Source of the DNA: Chitinophaga varians
GTDB taxonomy: Bacteria; Bacteroidota; Bacteroidia; Chitinophagales; Chitinophagaceae
NCBI RefSeq assembly: GCF_012641275.1
Contig: NZ_JABAIA010000001.1
Span: forward strand, 2,790,001-2,854,000
Direction: 5' to 3'
Length of the DNA stretch: 64,000 nucleotides
The notes under the pieces were generated by a model. The model was given only the letters and a program-made list of their open reading frames with translations. It was not told the DNA's origin and did not search any database. Made by a program: the position numbers and the translations under genes. Within the stretch, counting starts at the first letter, position 1. Each line of letters begins with the position of its first letter. Below are positions 56,598 to 64,000 of this stretch, in pieces.

Positions 56598-56613
56598 TGT
56601 TCCACGTGGAACA
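56598..56613. other. parS-like site 3
   Basis: TGTTCCACGTGGAACA, the same as site 2, within a longer perfect 30-bp palindrome (56591-56620, flanks ACTCGAA and TTCGAGT). It lies upstream of mnmG. Its translation gives a false M-F-H-V-E-H start. Confidence 0.92.
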
Positions 56614-56648
56614 TTCGAGTTTATCTCTGCAATGTGCCTTCTTCTCCG

Positions 56649-56656
56649 TAATTTTG
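56649..56656 (+). promoter_or_regulatory. Putative -7 box for mnmG
   Basis: TAATTTTG with a partial -33 TCTG 19 bases upstream (56626-56629); lies between parS site 3 and the ATG. Confidence 0.5.
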
Positions 56657-56674
56657 CACTTTCTTAAATTTATT

Positions 56675-58543
56675 ATGTTTCCATCATACGATATCATTGT
56701 GGTAGGCGCTGGCCATGCGGGGTGTGAAGCTGCCGCTGCTGCTGCCAATATGGGCTCCAAAGTTTTACTGGTGACCATGAACATGCAAACCATCGCACAG
56801 ATGAGTTGCAACCCTGCTATGGGGGGAATTGCCAAAGGACAGATTGTAAGAGAAATAGATGCGCTCGGAGGATACTCCGGGATTGTAACAGACCAGTCCA
56901 TGATCCAGTTCAGAATGCTGAACCGCTCTAAAGGACCGGCCATGTGGAGCCCCCGGGCACAGAGCGACCGCATGCTTTTCGCGGCAAAATGGCGTGAAGC
57001 ACTGGAAAAAACACCGAATGTGGACTTCTACCAGGACATGGTAAAAGGCCTGCTTGTGAAAGATGGTCGCTGCTATGGTGTGGTAACCGGACTGGGGCAT
57101 GAGATCAAAGCCAAGGCGGTAGTGCTCACAAACGGTACTTTCCTCAACGGCGTTATCCATATCGGAGATAAGCAGTTTGGCGGTGGCCGCGTTGCCGAAA
57201 AAGCAGCGACCGGTATTACCGAACAACTTATATCACTTGGCTTTGAAAGCGATCGCCTGAAAACAGGTACTCCTCCACGTATCGATGGCAGAAGCCTGGA
57301 CTATTCCAAAATGGAAGAACAACTGGGCGATGAAGAAATCGTGGGCTTCTCTTATCTGGATATAGAAAAAATACAACCGGCAAAACAAAGAAGTTGCTGG
57401 ATTACTTATACCAGCGATGCGGTACATGAAATGCTGCGTACCGGATTCGACAGGTCCCCCATGTTCCAGGGACGCATCCAGGGTACCGGTCCCCGCTATT
57501 GCCCGAGCATCGAAGATAAAATCAACCGCTTCGCGGAAAGGGAAAGACACCAGCTGTTCGTTGAACCGGAAGGCTGGGACACCGTGGAAATATATGTGAA
57601 CGGTTTCTCTACCTCCCTGCCGGAAGATGTGCAAATGAAAGCGCTTCGCCTGGTGCCCGGCTTCGAAAATTGCCGGATGTTCCGCCCGGGATACGCCATT
57701 GAATATGACTTCTTCCCGCCTACACAATTACAGTTTTCTCTGGAAACCAAACAGGTGCAGAATCTTTTCTTCGCAGGTCAGATCAACGGCACCACCGGAT
57801 ACGAGGAAGCTGCCTGCCAGGGACTGATGGCCGGCATCAACGCACACCTGAAAGCCACTGAGCAAGATCCTTTTATCCTGAAAAGAAGTGAAGCTTATAT
57901 AGGGGTACTGATTGACGATCTGATCAACAAAGGAACGGAAGAACCTTACCGTATGTTTACCTCCCGGGCCGAGTTCCGGACCCTGCTCCGCCAGGACAAT
58001 GCCGACCTGCGACTGACAGAAAGAAGCTTTAAACTGGGCCTCGCGAAGGAAGACAGGATGGCTAAAGTGCAACAGAAAAAGGAGCAGGTGGAACAGGTTA
58101 AAAACATTCTGAAAGAACTTTCTATCGAACCGGAAGAAATCGGCGCTTTGCTGGAATCAAAATCATCTGCCGCCCTCACACAAAAACAACGGGCACACCA
58201 GATATTGCTCCGTCCGAACCTGGATATTTTCTCTATGAAAACATCCGTTCCAAAAATTGAACAGGCATTGGCCGGCTTTGGAAGAGAAGTACTGGAACAG
58301 GCAGAAATCCAGATCAAATACGATGTATACATTGAGAAGGAAAATGAACTGGTGAAAAAAATGAGCCAGCTCGAAGATCTGATCATTCCGGAGAATTTTG
58401 ATTACAGTAAACTGGTGTCTCTCTCCACGGAAGCAAAACAGAAATTCACTAAAATCCGTCCACATACATTGGGACAAGCCAGCCGGATTAGCGGCGTTAA
58501 TCCAAGCGATGTACAAATCCTGATGGTTTATATGGGAAGATAA
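56675..58543 (+). CDS. mnmG: tRNA uridine-5-carboxymethylaminomethyl modification enzyme MnmG (GidA)
   Basis: 622 residues from ATG 56675, giving the canonical N-terminus Y-D-I-I-V-V-G-A-G-H-A-G-C-E-A-A (FAD site). Further signatures: S-C-N-P-A-M-G-G-I-A-K-G, T-G-T-P-P-R-I-D and L-F-F-A-G-Q-I-N-G-T-T-G-Y-E-E-A-A. I reject the in-frame ATG at 56597 because it reads through parS site 3. MnmG with MnmE modifies U34 of some tRNAs. In many bacteria it sits beside the origin, matching the parS and DnaA-like sites here. Ends in a strong hairpin. Confidence 0.97.
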   Translation: MFPSYDIIVVGAGHAGCEAAAAAANMGSKVLLVTMNMQTIAQMSCNPAMGGIAKGQIVREIDALGGYSGIVTDQSMIQFRMLNRSKGPAMWSPRAQSDRMLFAAKWREALEKTPNVDFYQDMVKGLLVKDGRCYGVVTGLGHEIKAKAVVLTNGTFLNGVIHIGDKQFGGGRVAEKAATGITEQLISLGFESDRLKTGTPPRIDGRSLDYSKMEEQLGDEEIVGFSYLDIEKIQPAKQRSCWITYTSDAVHEMLRTGFDRSPMFQGRIQGTGPRYCPSIEDKINRFAERERHQLFVEPEGWDTVEIYVNGFSTSLPEDVQMKALRLVPGFENCRMFRPGYAIEYDFFPPTQLQFSLETKQVQNLFFAGQINGTTGYEEAACQGLMAGINAHLKATEQDPFILKRSEAYIGVLIDDLINKGTEEPYRMFTSRAEFRTLLRQDNADLRLTERSFKLGLAKEDRMAKVQQKKEQVEQVKNILKELSIEPEEIGALLESKSSAALTQKQRAHQILLRPNLDIFSMKTSVPKIEQALAGFGREVLEQAEIQIKYDVYIEKENELVKKMSQLEDLIIPENFDYSKLVSLSTEAKQKFTKIRPHTLGQASRISGVNPSDVQILMVYMGR

Positions 58544-58569
58544 TTACCATAGAGATTTATTAAAATATC

Positions 58570-58606
58570 AAAGGGAGTATCCAACTGATACTCCCTTTCT
58601 TTTTTC
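58570..58606 (+). terminator. Rho-independent terminator after mnmG
   Basis: AAAGGGAGTATC (58570-58581) pairs with GATACTCCCTTT (58587-58598), then CTTTTTTC. Confidence 0.9.
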
Positions 58607-59095
58607 AAAAGAATCACTATTTTTCTTCGTGAAAGATTGAAACAGGGAGAAACGGAAAATTGAACTTTGACTTTATTGAAAAAACTTCAGACTGGAAAAA
58701 CCGCAAAAAAATAATTCGCGCAAAAAATATCTTTTGTCAAAGACAGTAAATTTCAAAAACGCTTCTAATATCCCAGAATCATTTTTGGGCTGTTTTTAGT
58801 TAAAAAATGAAATTTTAGAGTAAAAACCTGAAAAATCGACCTTCAGAAATGGGGTAAATTTCGCAAAACGCTTAGGAGTTGATAGAATGTACTCAAAAAA
58901 GAAGGTGGGCTGAAAATGGGCCTAAAAATGACTAAAAAACAAGGTCCGGTTTTTTTTAGGCTTAAGGCAACCATTTTTCTGTCGGCTTCGTATGCATAGA
59001 ACGTCAACCGGTAATTTTTTGTGAGCACTCTCTTAAAAAATGATGGAACGACCAACATGTGGTTTTTTTAGCTAAAGAACAGGTAACGATCATTT
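58607..59095. other. AT-rich intergenic region before the sigma gene
   Basis: About 490 bases rich in A and T runs; no gene, repeat or clear promoter element recognised. It should hold the promoter of the sigma/anti-sigma operon. Confidence 0.4.
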
Positions 59096-59686
59096 GTGGA
59101 AGACCTGAACCAAATTCATACAATCATATCAGGCTGCTGTGAGAAAAATCGCGGCAGCCAGGAATTGCTGTACCGTAAATTTTTTGGGTACGCTTTGAGT
59201 ATTTGTATGCGTTATGCTCCCAACCGGGAAGAAGCGATTGAAATTATGAATGATGGTTTTCTCAAAATTTTTCAGCGTATTTCCACCTTTGACAGCAGCC
59301 GTCCCTTTAAAGCGTGGCTGAGTAAAATTATGGTTAACACCGCTATCGATTTTCTACGCAGCAAAAAAAAGCTGGTGTTTACCGACCAGGCAGAACATTA
59401 CCATGAGCTTGGAAAAGAGGATAACATAGTGGAAAAACTGTCTTATGATGAGCTGCTGATGCATGTGCAATCCCTGTCGCCCGCCTATCGGACCGTATTT
59501 AATCTCTATGTTATGGAAGGTTATCAGCATCATGAAATTGCTTTGCTATTGGGGATTTCCCAAGGCACTTCTAAATCCAATCTTTTTAAAGCAAAAAAAA
59601 TACTACAGGAAAAAATTATTACCGCCGCTGGTAAAGGCACAACTGTCAATACCACCATTAACTTTGCTGTGCATAAAAATGAGTGA
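59096..59686 (+). CDS. ECF-type RNA polymerase sigma factor
   Basis: 196 residues from GTG 59096. Region 2 is visible in R-E-E-A-I-E-I-M-N-D-G-F-L-K-I-F and F-K-A-W-L-S-K-I-M-V-N-T-A-I-D-F-L-R; region 4 in L-S-P-A-Y-R-T-V-F-N-L-Y-V-M-E-G-Y-Q-H-H-E-I-A and L-G-I-S-Q-G-T-S-K-S-N-L. There is no region 1 or 3, hence ECF. The next gene overlaps it by 8 bases and has the layout of a membrane anti-sigma, so this sigma is probably held inactive by it. No TonB or SusCD partners adjoin. Confidence 0.93.
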   Translation: MEDLNQIHTIISGCCEKNRGSQELLYRKFFGYALSICMRYAPNREEAIEIMNDGFLKIFQRISTFDSSRPFKAWLSKIMVNTAIDFLRSKKKLVFTDQAEHYHELGKEDNIVEKLSYDELLMHVQSLSPAYRTVFNLYVMEGYQHHEIALLLGISQGTSKSNLFKAKKILQEKIITAAGKGTTVNTTINFAVHKNE

Positions 59687-60935
59687 CGATTTTGAAAATA
59701 GTATCCGTAACAAGCTGAATGAAGCTGACCATCCGTTTGACCCACAAGCCTGGGAAAAAATGGAATCGCTGCTGGATGGAGACAGGGACCGCAGGCCTGT
59801 GTTTATCTGGTGGTGGGCCGCTGCTGCTGCGTTGTTGCTGGTATTGGGCGTATGGTGGTTTATGCAGGATACAGACAGGCCCGGGCAAACGCAACCCATC
59901 GCCCAGGCAGATCATCAACCGGAAAAAAATATTCCTGGAAAAAAACTGTCTGAAAAAAATGCCGGTCATCTCCCGGAAAAGAAAGAAGATAATAATCATT
60001 CACCTGTAAATCAACTGCCGGCGCCGGCAATAACACAGCTCCCTTTCGATCAACAGAAAAAAGGAATGCCGAAAACGACAGGCGTTACTAAAACCAATAC
60101 CACAGCGGATTTCCGGGAATATCAGTCACTACCTCCGTCACAGGATACAAATACCTCCACAACATCCCTGACGATAGCGCCATCAGAGCTGGCAGGCGAA
60201 AAAAAAGATAGTAACTATAACGGATATACGAAAATAAATGTTGATAACGGTAATTACTATACGAAAATAGATTCCACTGACGGTAAAGATGATTATAAAA
60301 CCGTGTCAGTGGCTTACAAAGACAGTACAAAGACGTTAGTAAAAAGAAAGACCAAAAACTGGTACATCGGTCTTGTCCTCGGTCCCGATCTGACCGTGGC
60401 ACCATCTTTTAAATACGGCAATGTCGGTTTCAATGCGGGCGTACTGGTACATTATTATTTCAACAAAAATCTCTTTGTTAACACAGGAGCGGTATACAGC
60501 AAAAAAATATACGGCGCCACGCCGAACGACTATCGCTCAGGAAATGTAAATACCCCCTGGGGCACACTGGAAAAGATAAATGCCGACTGTGACGTATTGG
60601 ACATACCGATTAATATGAATTACACTTTCCTGTCGGTAAAAAGAAACAAAATCAGCGCTACACTCGGTTTTTCCAACTATTTTATGCTCAGGGAAAAATA
60701 CGAGTACCTGTATGAGTACGGACCATCTAAGGAAACAACCATAAAGAACGAAAACCAGCATTACCTCTCCATTATAAATGCCGGTATTCTTTACCAACGC
60801 CCCGTTAGCCGTGGCCTGCTGCTGGGGGTACAGCCCTATGTCAAAATTCCGCTGAATGGGGTGGGATATGGACAGGTGAAATTATATTCCGCCGGAATGA
60901 CCATTCATCTGACCTTCACCCGTAAGAAGCCCTGA
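59679..60935 (+). CDS. Putative dual membrane-spanning anti-sigma factor with outer-membrane barrel
   Basis: 418 residues from ATG 59679, overlapping the sigma stop by 8 bases. N-terminal cytoplasmic segment of about 38 residues (M-S-D-D-F-E-N-S-I-R-N-K-L-N-E), a single helix (F-I-W-W-W-A-A-A-A-A-L-L-L-V-L-G-V), a Pro/Gln/Lys/Ser-rich, low-complexity periplasmic linker (about 65-215) and a C-terminal beta-barrel (Y-I-G-L-V-L-G-P-D-L-T-V to T-I-H-L-T-F), an OMP_b-brl type domain. Barrel plus inner-membrane helix in one chain is the layout of Dma anti-sigma factors of Bacteroides, encoded after an ECF sigma gene. Inferred role: sensing the outer membrane or envelope distance and controlling the sigma. 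Confidence 0.75.
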   Translation: MSDDFENSIRNKLNEADHPFDPQAWEKMESLLDGDRDRRPVFIWWWAAAAALLLVLGVWWFMQDTDRPGQTQPIAQADHQPEKNIPGKKLSEKNAGHLPEKKEDNNHSPVNQLPAPAITQLPFDQQKKGMPKTTGVTKTNTTADFREYQSLPPSQDTNTSTTSLTIAPSELAGEKKDSNYNGYTKINVDNGNYYTKIDSTDGKDDYKTVSVAYKDSTKTLVKRKTKNWYIGLVLGPDLTVAPSFKYGNVGFNAGVLVHYYFNKNLFVNTGAVYSKKIYGATPNDYRSGNVNTPWGTLEKINADCDVLDIPINMNYTFLSVKRNKISATLGFSNYFMLREKYEYLYEYGPSKETTIKNENQHYLSIINAGILYQRPVSRGLLLGVQPYVKIPLNGVGYGQVKLYSAGMTIHLTFTRKKP

Positions 60936-61052
60936 TATCGGAAAATCCGCTCCTGTCCGTAATAGCAGCTCAAAACAATCAGTTTCTTCCATTTGTTGTT
61001 ATAGCAGATGGCACGTCATTTTCTGCGTGTCATCGTACCAAAAAATCTCTTT

Positions 61053-61466
61053 ATGGCAAACAAACATGACGACAAAAAGAAGAAAAAAACAGGAGAGGAA
61101 GACCAGGAATTTCCGGGATATCCGCAATATCCTGCCAGCGAAGATATCATGAACAGGGAAAACCGGGACAATGAGGTGGACCTGAACATAGATGATCTGA
61201 CACGTTCGTTCCGGCATAACAGTGAGCTGCCTGAGGAAAAGCAAAAAAGCCCGAAACGCAGCGATGAACAGGAGGAAACGTGGCGCAAGGACAAAACCGG
61301 CGAGGATCTTGATGTGCCAGGGTCCGAACTGGATGACGATGAAGAAGCCATTGGTGAAGAGGATGAAGAAAACAACCTGTACAGCCTCGGCGGAGACCGG
61401 CATCGTGACCTGGAAGAAGACAATGGTGAATTCCTCGAAGAAGAGGATGAGGACGATAAATACTAA
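61053..61466 (+). CDS. Small acidic hypothetical protein, 137 aa
   Basis: From ATG 61053 (the frame opens at 61008 but the first residues do not resemble coding relatives). N-terminus M-A-N-K-H-D-D followed by a lysine run, then E-F-P-G-Y-P-Q-Y-P-A-S-E-D-I-M-N, a motif I associate with a widespread uncharacterised Bacteroidota protein, and a very acidic C-terminus (E-E-D-E-E-N-N and E-E-E-D-E-D-D). No membrane segment or known domain; probably largely disordered. The next gene is convergent and begins to end 5 bases after its stop. Confidence 0.7.
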   Translation: MANKHDDKKKKKTGEEDQEFPGYPQYPASEDIMNRENRDNEVDLNIDDLTRSFRHNSELPEEKQKSPKRSDEQEETWRKDKTGEDLDVPGSELDDDEEAIGEEDEENNLYSLGGDRHRDLEEDNGEFLEEEDEDDKY

Positions 61467-61470
61467 GCAG

Positions 61471-62952
61471 CTAGAGTAAAGGTGTCAGCAACCTGCATAC
61501 CGAATCCATAAACCGCTTGAATATATTTCTTTTATTCCAGCGGGTTTCCTGTACAGGCAAGGCATACAGCAGATCTTCGTCAAAGGCGCGGTCCAGTTTG
61601 CCGGCCACTTCCTTGTCATACACCAATACACCGATTTCGCAATTCAGAAAGAAACTACGATTGTCAAAGTTGACAGAGCTCACCCAGGCCAGGTTGTCGT
61701 CGATTACCATGGTTTTGGCGTGAATAAAGCCCCGTGTGTAAAAAAATACCTTCACACCTGCAGCCAGCAGGGGCTTCATATATGATAACGCCGCGTGCTG
61801 CACAATAAACGAATCCCCTTTCAGTGGCAGCATCAGCTGTACGTCTTTCCCTGCCAAAGCGGCTATCTGCAAGGCTGTCAGCAGTTCTTCAGTGGGTACA
61901 AAATATGGATTGGTGATCCTGATCCTTCGTTTGGCGACATTAATAGCCATCAGGATAGAGCTCATGGTCATAGGCCAGTCAGAATCGGGCCCGCTGGCCA
62001 CGATATCAGTAAAGCAGGTACCGGTAAGCGTGGAGGAGCGTCCAAAGAAAGGCGCCTCAAAAGGAAATACTTCTTTGCTGCAATAGCGGTAACTCATCAG
62101 AAACTGCAGCTGTAGCAGATTTACGGCATCGCCTTCAATTTTAAGGTGGGTATCGCGCCAAAAGAGATCATGTTTACCGTTGTTGATATAACGATCGTCT
62201 AAGTTGATACCTCCCACAAATCCCACAGTACCATCTATCACAATGATTTTCCGGTGATTGCGGTAGTTGGCGTTTCTATACAGGCCTACCAGCACGGGTG
62301 AGAAAGCGTATACGCTGGCGCCGTTGTCTTTGAGTATGGTAGGAATATTTTTGATCCTGTCGCTGCCCATGTCATCATAAACGAAACGCACCTGTACGCC
62401 CTGGTTGAGCTTTTCCACCAGGATCTGTGTTACTTCGTTGCCCACATCGTCTGCAGCCACCATGTAGTATTCAATGTGGATATGGTGTTTTGCTGCCCGT
62501 AGCGCCGCCATTACTTCCGGGAATTTTTCTTCTCCGTTGATCAGCAGTTTTACCCGGTTGTTTTTGGTGAGAATAGATTGACGTGTATTCAGTAACATGG
62601 CCGACAGTTCCTGTTTGGTGCCTACAGCATGCCGCAATTCCAGCTGCATATGCTCTATTTCCGATCGTTGTGATTGCCAGTATTTGGCAAACAACACCTC
62701 GTCCTTGCTGCCTTTCAGCGTAAACCGCCTTTTTTTGCGCAGGTCCCGCCCGAGGTAGTAATAAACGATGAGGCCAACGAGGGGAATAAATACCAGCAGC
62801 AGGATATAAGCCATTGCTTTCACTGGGTTCCTGTTTTCCAGCAGGATGGTAAATACCACACCGATAAACGACAATATCACCAGCACTGTGCTGCTTATTT
62901 TAACATACAGGTGCCAGTCAGATCCGGTAAGATAGCTAATGAGCGAATGCAA
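61471..62952 (-). CDS. cls: Cardiolipin synthase (PLD family)
   Basis: 493 residues with two N-terminal membrane helices (S-T-V-L-V-I-L-S-F-I-G-V-V and A-Y-I-L-L-L-V-F-I-P-L-V-G) and two phospholipase D motifs: H-R-K-I-I-V-I-D-G-T-V-G-F-V-G-G (about 230-245) and H-A-K-T-M-V-I-D-D-N-L-A-W-V-S-S (about 412-427). This is the ClsA-type layout, condensing two phosphatidylglycerols to cardiolipin at the inner membrane. It is convergent with the acidic protein gene. Confidence 0.94.
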   Translation of the reverse strand: MHSLISYLTGSDWHLYVKISSTVLVILSFIGVVFTILLENRNPVKAMAYILLLVFIPLVGLIVYYYLGRDLRKKRRFTLKGSKDEVLFAKYWQSQRSEIEHMQLELRHAVGTKQELSAMLLNTRQSILTKNNRVKLLINGEEKFPEVMAALRAAKHHIHIEYYMVAADDVGNEVTQILVEKLNQGVQVRFVYDDMGSDRIKNIPTILKDNGASVYAFSPVLVGLYRNANYRNHRKIIVIDGTVGFVGGINLDDRYINNGKHDLFWRDTHLKIEGDAVNLLQLQFLMSYRYCSKEVFPFEAPFFGRSSTLTGTCFTDIVASGPDSDWPMTMSSILMAINVAKRRIRITNPYFVPTEELLTALQIAALAGKDVQLMLPLKGDSFIVQHAALSYMKPLLAAGVKVFFYTRGFIHAKTMVIDDNLAWVSSVNFDNRSFFLNCEIGVLVYDKEVAGKLDRAFDEDLLYALPVQETRWNKRNIFKRFMDSVCRLLTPLL

Positions 62953-63139
62953 TCTCTTGAAAGGTTTAAATATTAAACGCCATGCCTGTTAAAAAGTTAA
63001 ACAGGTTTATAGCATGAAGATACAAAACCGCTATTTATATTATTTTATCCGATGTTGACCGAATACTGTCCGGAATGGATGCTCCGCTATGAATTACCCC
63101 GCCGGTTACTTAATTTGTTTTTCAGATATCCACGACATC

Positions 63140-64000
63140 ATGAAAACGATACTCAAAGGGCTGCTGGCCGTGGCACTACTGTGCCCGTACGGAGGTTACG
63201 CCCAAACGTCAGACCGCTGGCAGATAGCGCCGGACGGCAGCATTCTCTGGAACGTCTCCGGGAACCTTCCACATGGCGATCATATCGAAATGGCCGGTAA
63301 AAAGGTGGCGCTCTGGCTGCAATACGGAGTAGACAGCAGCGGCGCCAGTACCATTACCCGCACTATCGTATTTCCCACATATCGCCTGTCGCCCAACAAG
63401 ACAGAGACAGCAATGATGTATAGCATCAAAGACGATATGCTGCCCCGCTTTTTTATCAATAACAAGTTGTGGAAACAGGACGTTTACAACGGTGGTCCGG
63501 TGAAAGCGTTGCCGGAGAAGGTACGCAGCATTCGTCATATGGGTGTTACCACCATCAACAGTGTACTGGGAAATGATGGACAGGTAGAACTCAGGCGGAC
63601 CTTTTTCCCGTCAGACATCCTGCCGCTGGCACTGGAGCAGTTGGTATTCATCAATCACGGGCAGCAGCCGGTATTTATTGAGATGGAGTCTATGCAGCTG
63701 GAACGGAGCCCTGCTGAAAGCCGTACAACTAACGGACCGCTTCATTTTGCAGTACGAACAGCCGGGGCGGGAAGGCAGGAGGTAGGTGCCGGTGATTCCG
63801 TTCGTTTTGTGATCGGGTACAGCGCCAGCCGTGGTAACGAAGCCCAGCCACAGATCAACGCTGATGCGGAGCTGGCAGGCCGTAATGCCCGCGTGTCCGG
63901 TATTTTGTCCCTATTACGGCTTGAAACACCGGACACCCTGCTAAACACGGCTTTTGCTTTTGCGAAAATCAGGGCAACAGAGAGTATTTATCTCACCAAA
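63140..64000 (+). CDS. Secreted six-hairpin-type glycosidase-like protein, 3'-truncated
   Basis: The frame opens at ATG 63140 and stays open for 287 codons to the window edge. It has a signal peptide (M-K-T-I-L-K-G-L-L-A-V-A-L-L...Y-A-Q). The visible part is beta-rich (W-N-V-S-G-N-L-P-H-G-D-H-I-E, L-R-R-T-F-F-P-S) and ends in a helix opening A-F-A-K-I-R-A-T-E-S-I-Y, which resembles the linker into the (alpha/alpha)6 barrel of six-hairpin glycosidases. The catalytic part lies outside the window, so family is tentative. Confidence 0.6.
   Translation, partial: MKTILKGLLAVALLCPYGGYAQTSDRWQIAPDGSILWNVSGNLPHGDHIEMAGKKVALWLQYGVDSSGASTITRTIVFPTYRLSPNKTETAMMYSIKDDMLPRFFINNKLWKQDVYNGGPVKALPEKVRSIRHMGVTTINSVLGNDGQVELRRTFFPSDILPLALEQLVFINHGQQPVFIEMESMQLERSPAESRTTNGPLHFAVRTAGAGRQEVGAGDSVRFVIGYSASRGNEAQPQINADAELAGRNARVSGILSLLRLETPDTLLNTAFAFAKIRATESIYLTK

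Larger units (their letters stand above)
53299..56674. other. Gene-free 3.4-kb region between ybeY and mnmG
   Basis: The frames present are short, lack recognisable domains and signal peptides, and differ on each strand. It contains parS sites at both edges, a hairpin at 54246-54274 and a 120-bp tandem repeat at about 55330-55680. I saw no RNA gene or pseudogene I could name. A decayed gene or structural chromosomal DNA are both possible. Confidence 0.6.

Noticed and set aside
56597..56674. ATG 56597 as the mnmG start (M-F-H-V-E-H...)
   Set aside because: It translates parS site 3 and lies upstream of the promoter box; the conserved FAD-binding N-terminus begins at ATG 56675.

Overview
The window looks like a chromosome segment from a Bacteroidota bacterium of the Chitinophagaceae, most likely a Chitinophaga. 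Support comes from the gene content (lipoprotein-type TamA next to a giant TamB-like protein, a PNGase F homologue, GH10-like and other secreted glycosidases, DUF2480, a Nfu/NifU scaffold), from TAnnTTTG promoter boxes in place of Shine-Dalgarno-led starts, and from many short Sec signal peptides ending in A-x-A-Q. Species assignment is inference. I saw no rRNA, tRNA, insertion sequence, prophage or CRISPR array.

Layout. 1-6.4 kb: the end of a retropepsin-like protease, an M16 metallopeptidase pair in an operon with a methyltransferase, two LprI-like secreted proteins and a convergent arginase-superfamily protein with altered metal ligands. 6.5-12.3 kb: a 40-residue lipoprotein, a MurG-like glycosyltransferase, an ArsC/Spx-like protein, DNA polymerase I and a GNAT acetyltransferase. 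12.3-25 kb: an exported papain-fold peptidase, Sua5, a monofunctional transglycosylase, a PnuC/nicotinamide-riboside-kinase salvage operon, a PNGase F homologue, Nfu, ferritin, methylglyoxal synthase, a mechanosensitive channel, a GH10-like hydrolase and a secreted unknown. 25.4-31.5 kb: glutamate synthase GltB and GltD. 31.8-46.5 kb: a small secreted unknown sharing a module with the one at 24 kb, the TamB/TamL envelope operon, a PoxB-type enzyme, RlpA, a DJ-1/PfpI protein, a DUF3472 protein, CorA and DUF2480. 46.6-48.7 kb: a PpiD/SurA-like foldase.

48.7-56.7 kb is very different. About 8 kb holds only nadA, feoA and ybeY, roughly a fifth coding against a near-saturated remainder. It contains two clusters of DnaA-box-like 9-mers, an array of inverted repeats with fixed internal geometry and about 82-bp period, three perfect or near-perfect parS palindromes, a 120-bp tandem repeat and 3.3 kb without a credible gene. 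mnmG (gidA), a frequent origin neighbour, begins just after the third parS. I read this as the chromosome-origin/partition region. The dyad array is the least explained structure in the window.

56.7-64 kb: mnmG, an ECF sigma factor overlapping a gene with one inner-membrane helix joined to an outer-membrane barrel (the layout of the dual membrane-spanning anti-sigma factors of Bacteroides), a small acidic protein, cardiolipin synthase, and the start of a secreted six-hairpin-type glycosidase that runs off the end.

The gene set is mostly housekeeping and envelope biology: outer-membrane assembly (TamB/TamL, PpiD-like), peptidoglycan (MtgA, RlpA), lipids (Cls), NAD supply by both de novo (NadA) and salvage (PnuC/NR kinase) routes, nitrogen assimilation (GltBD) and secreted glycan or protein degradation.
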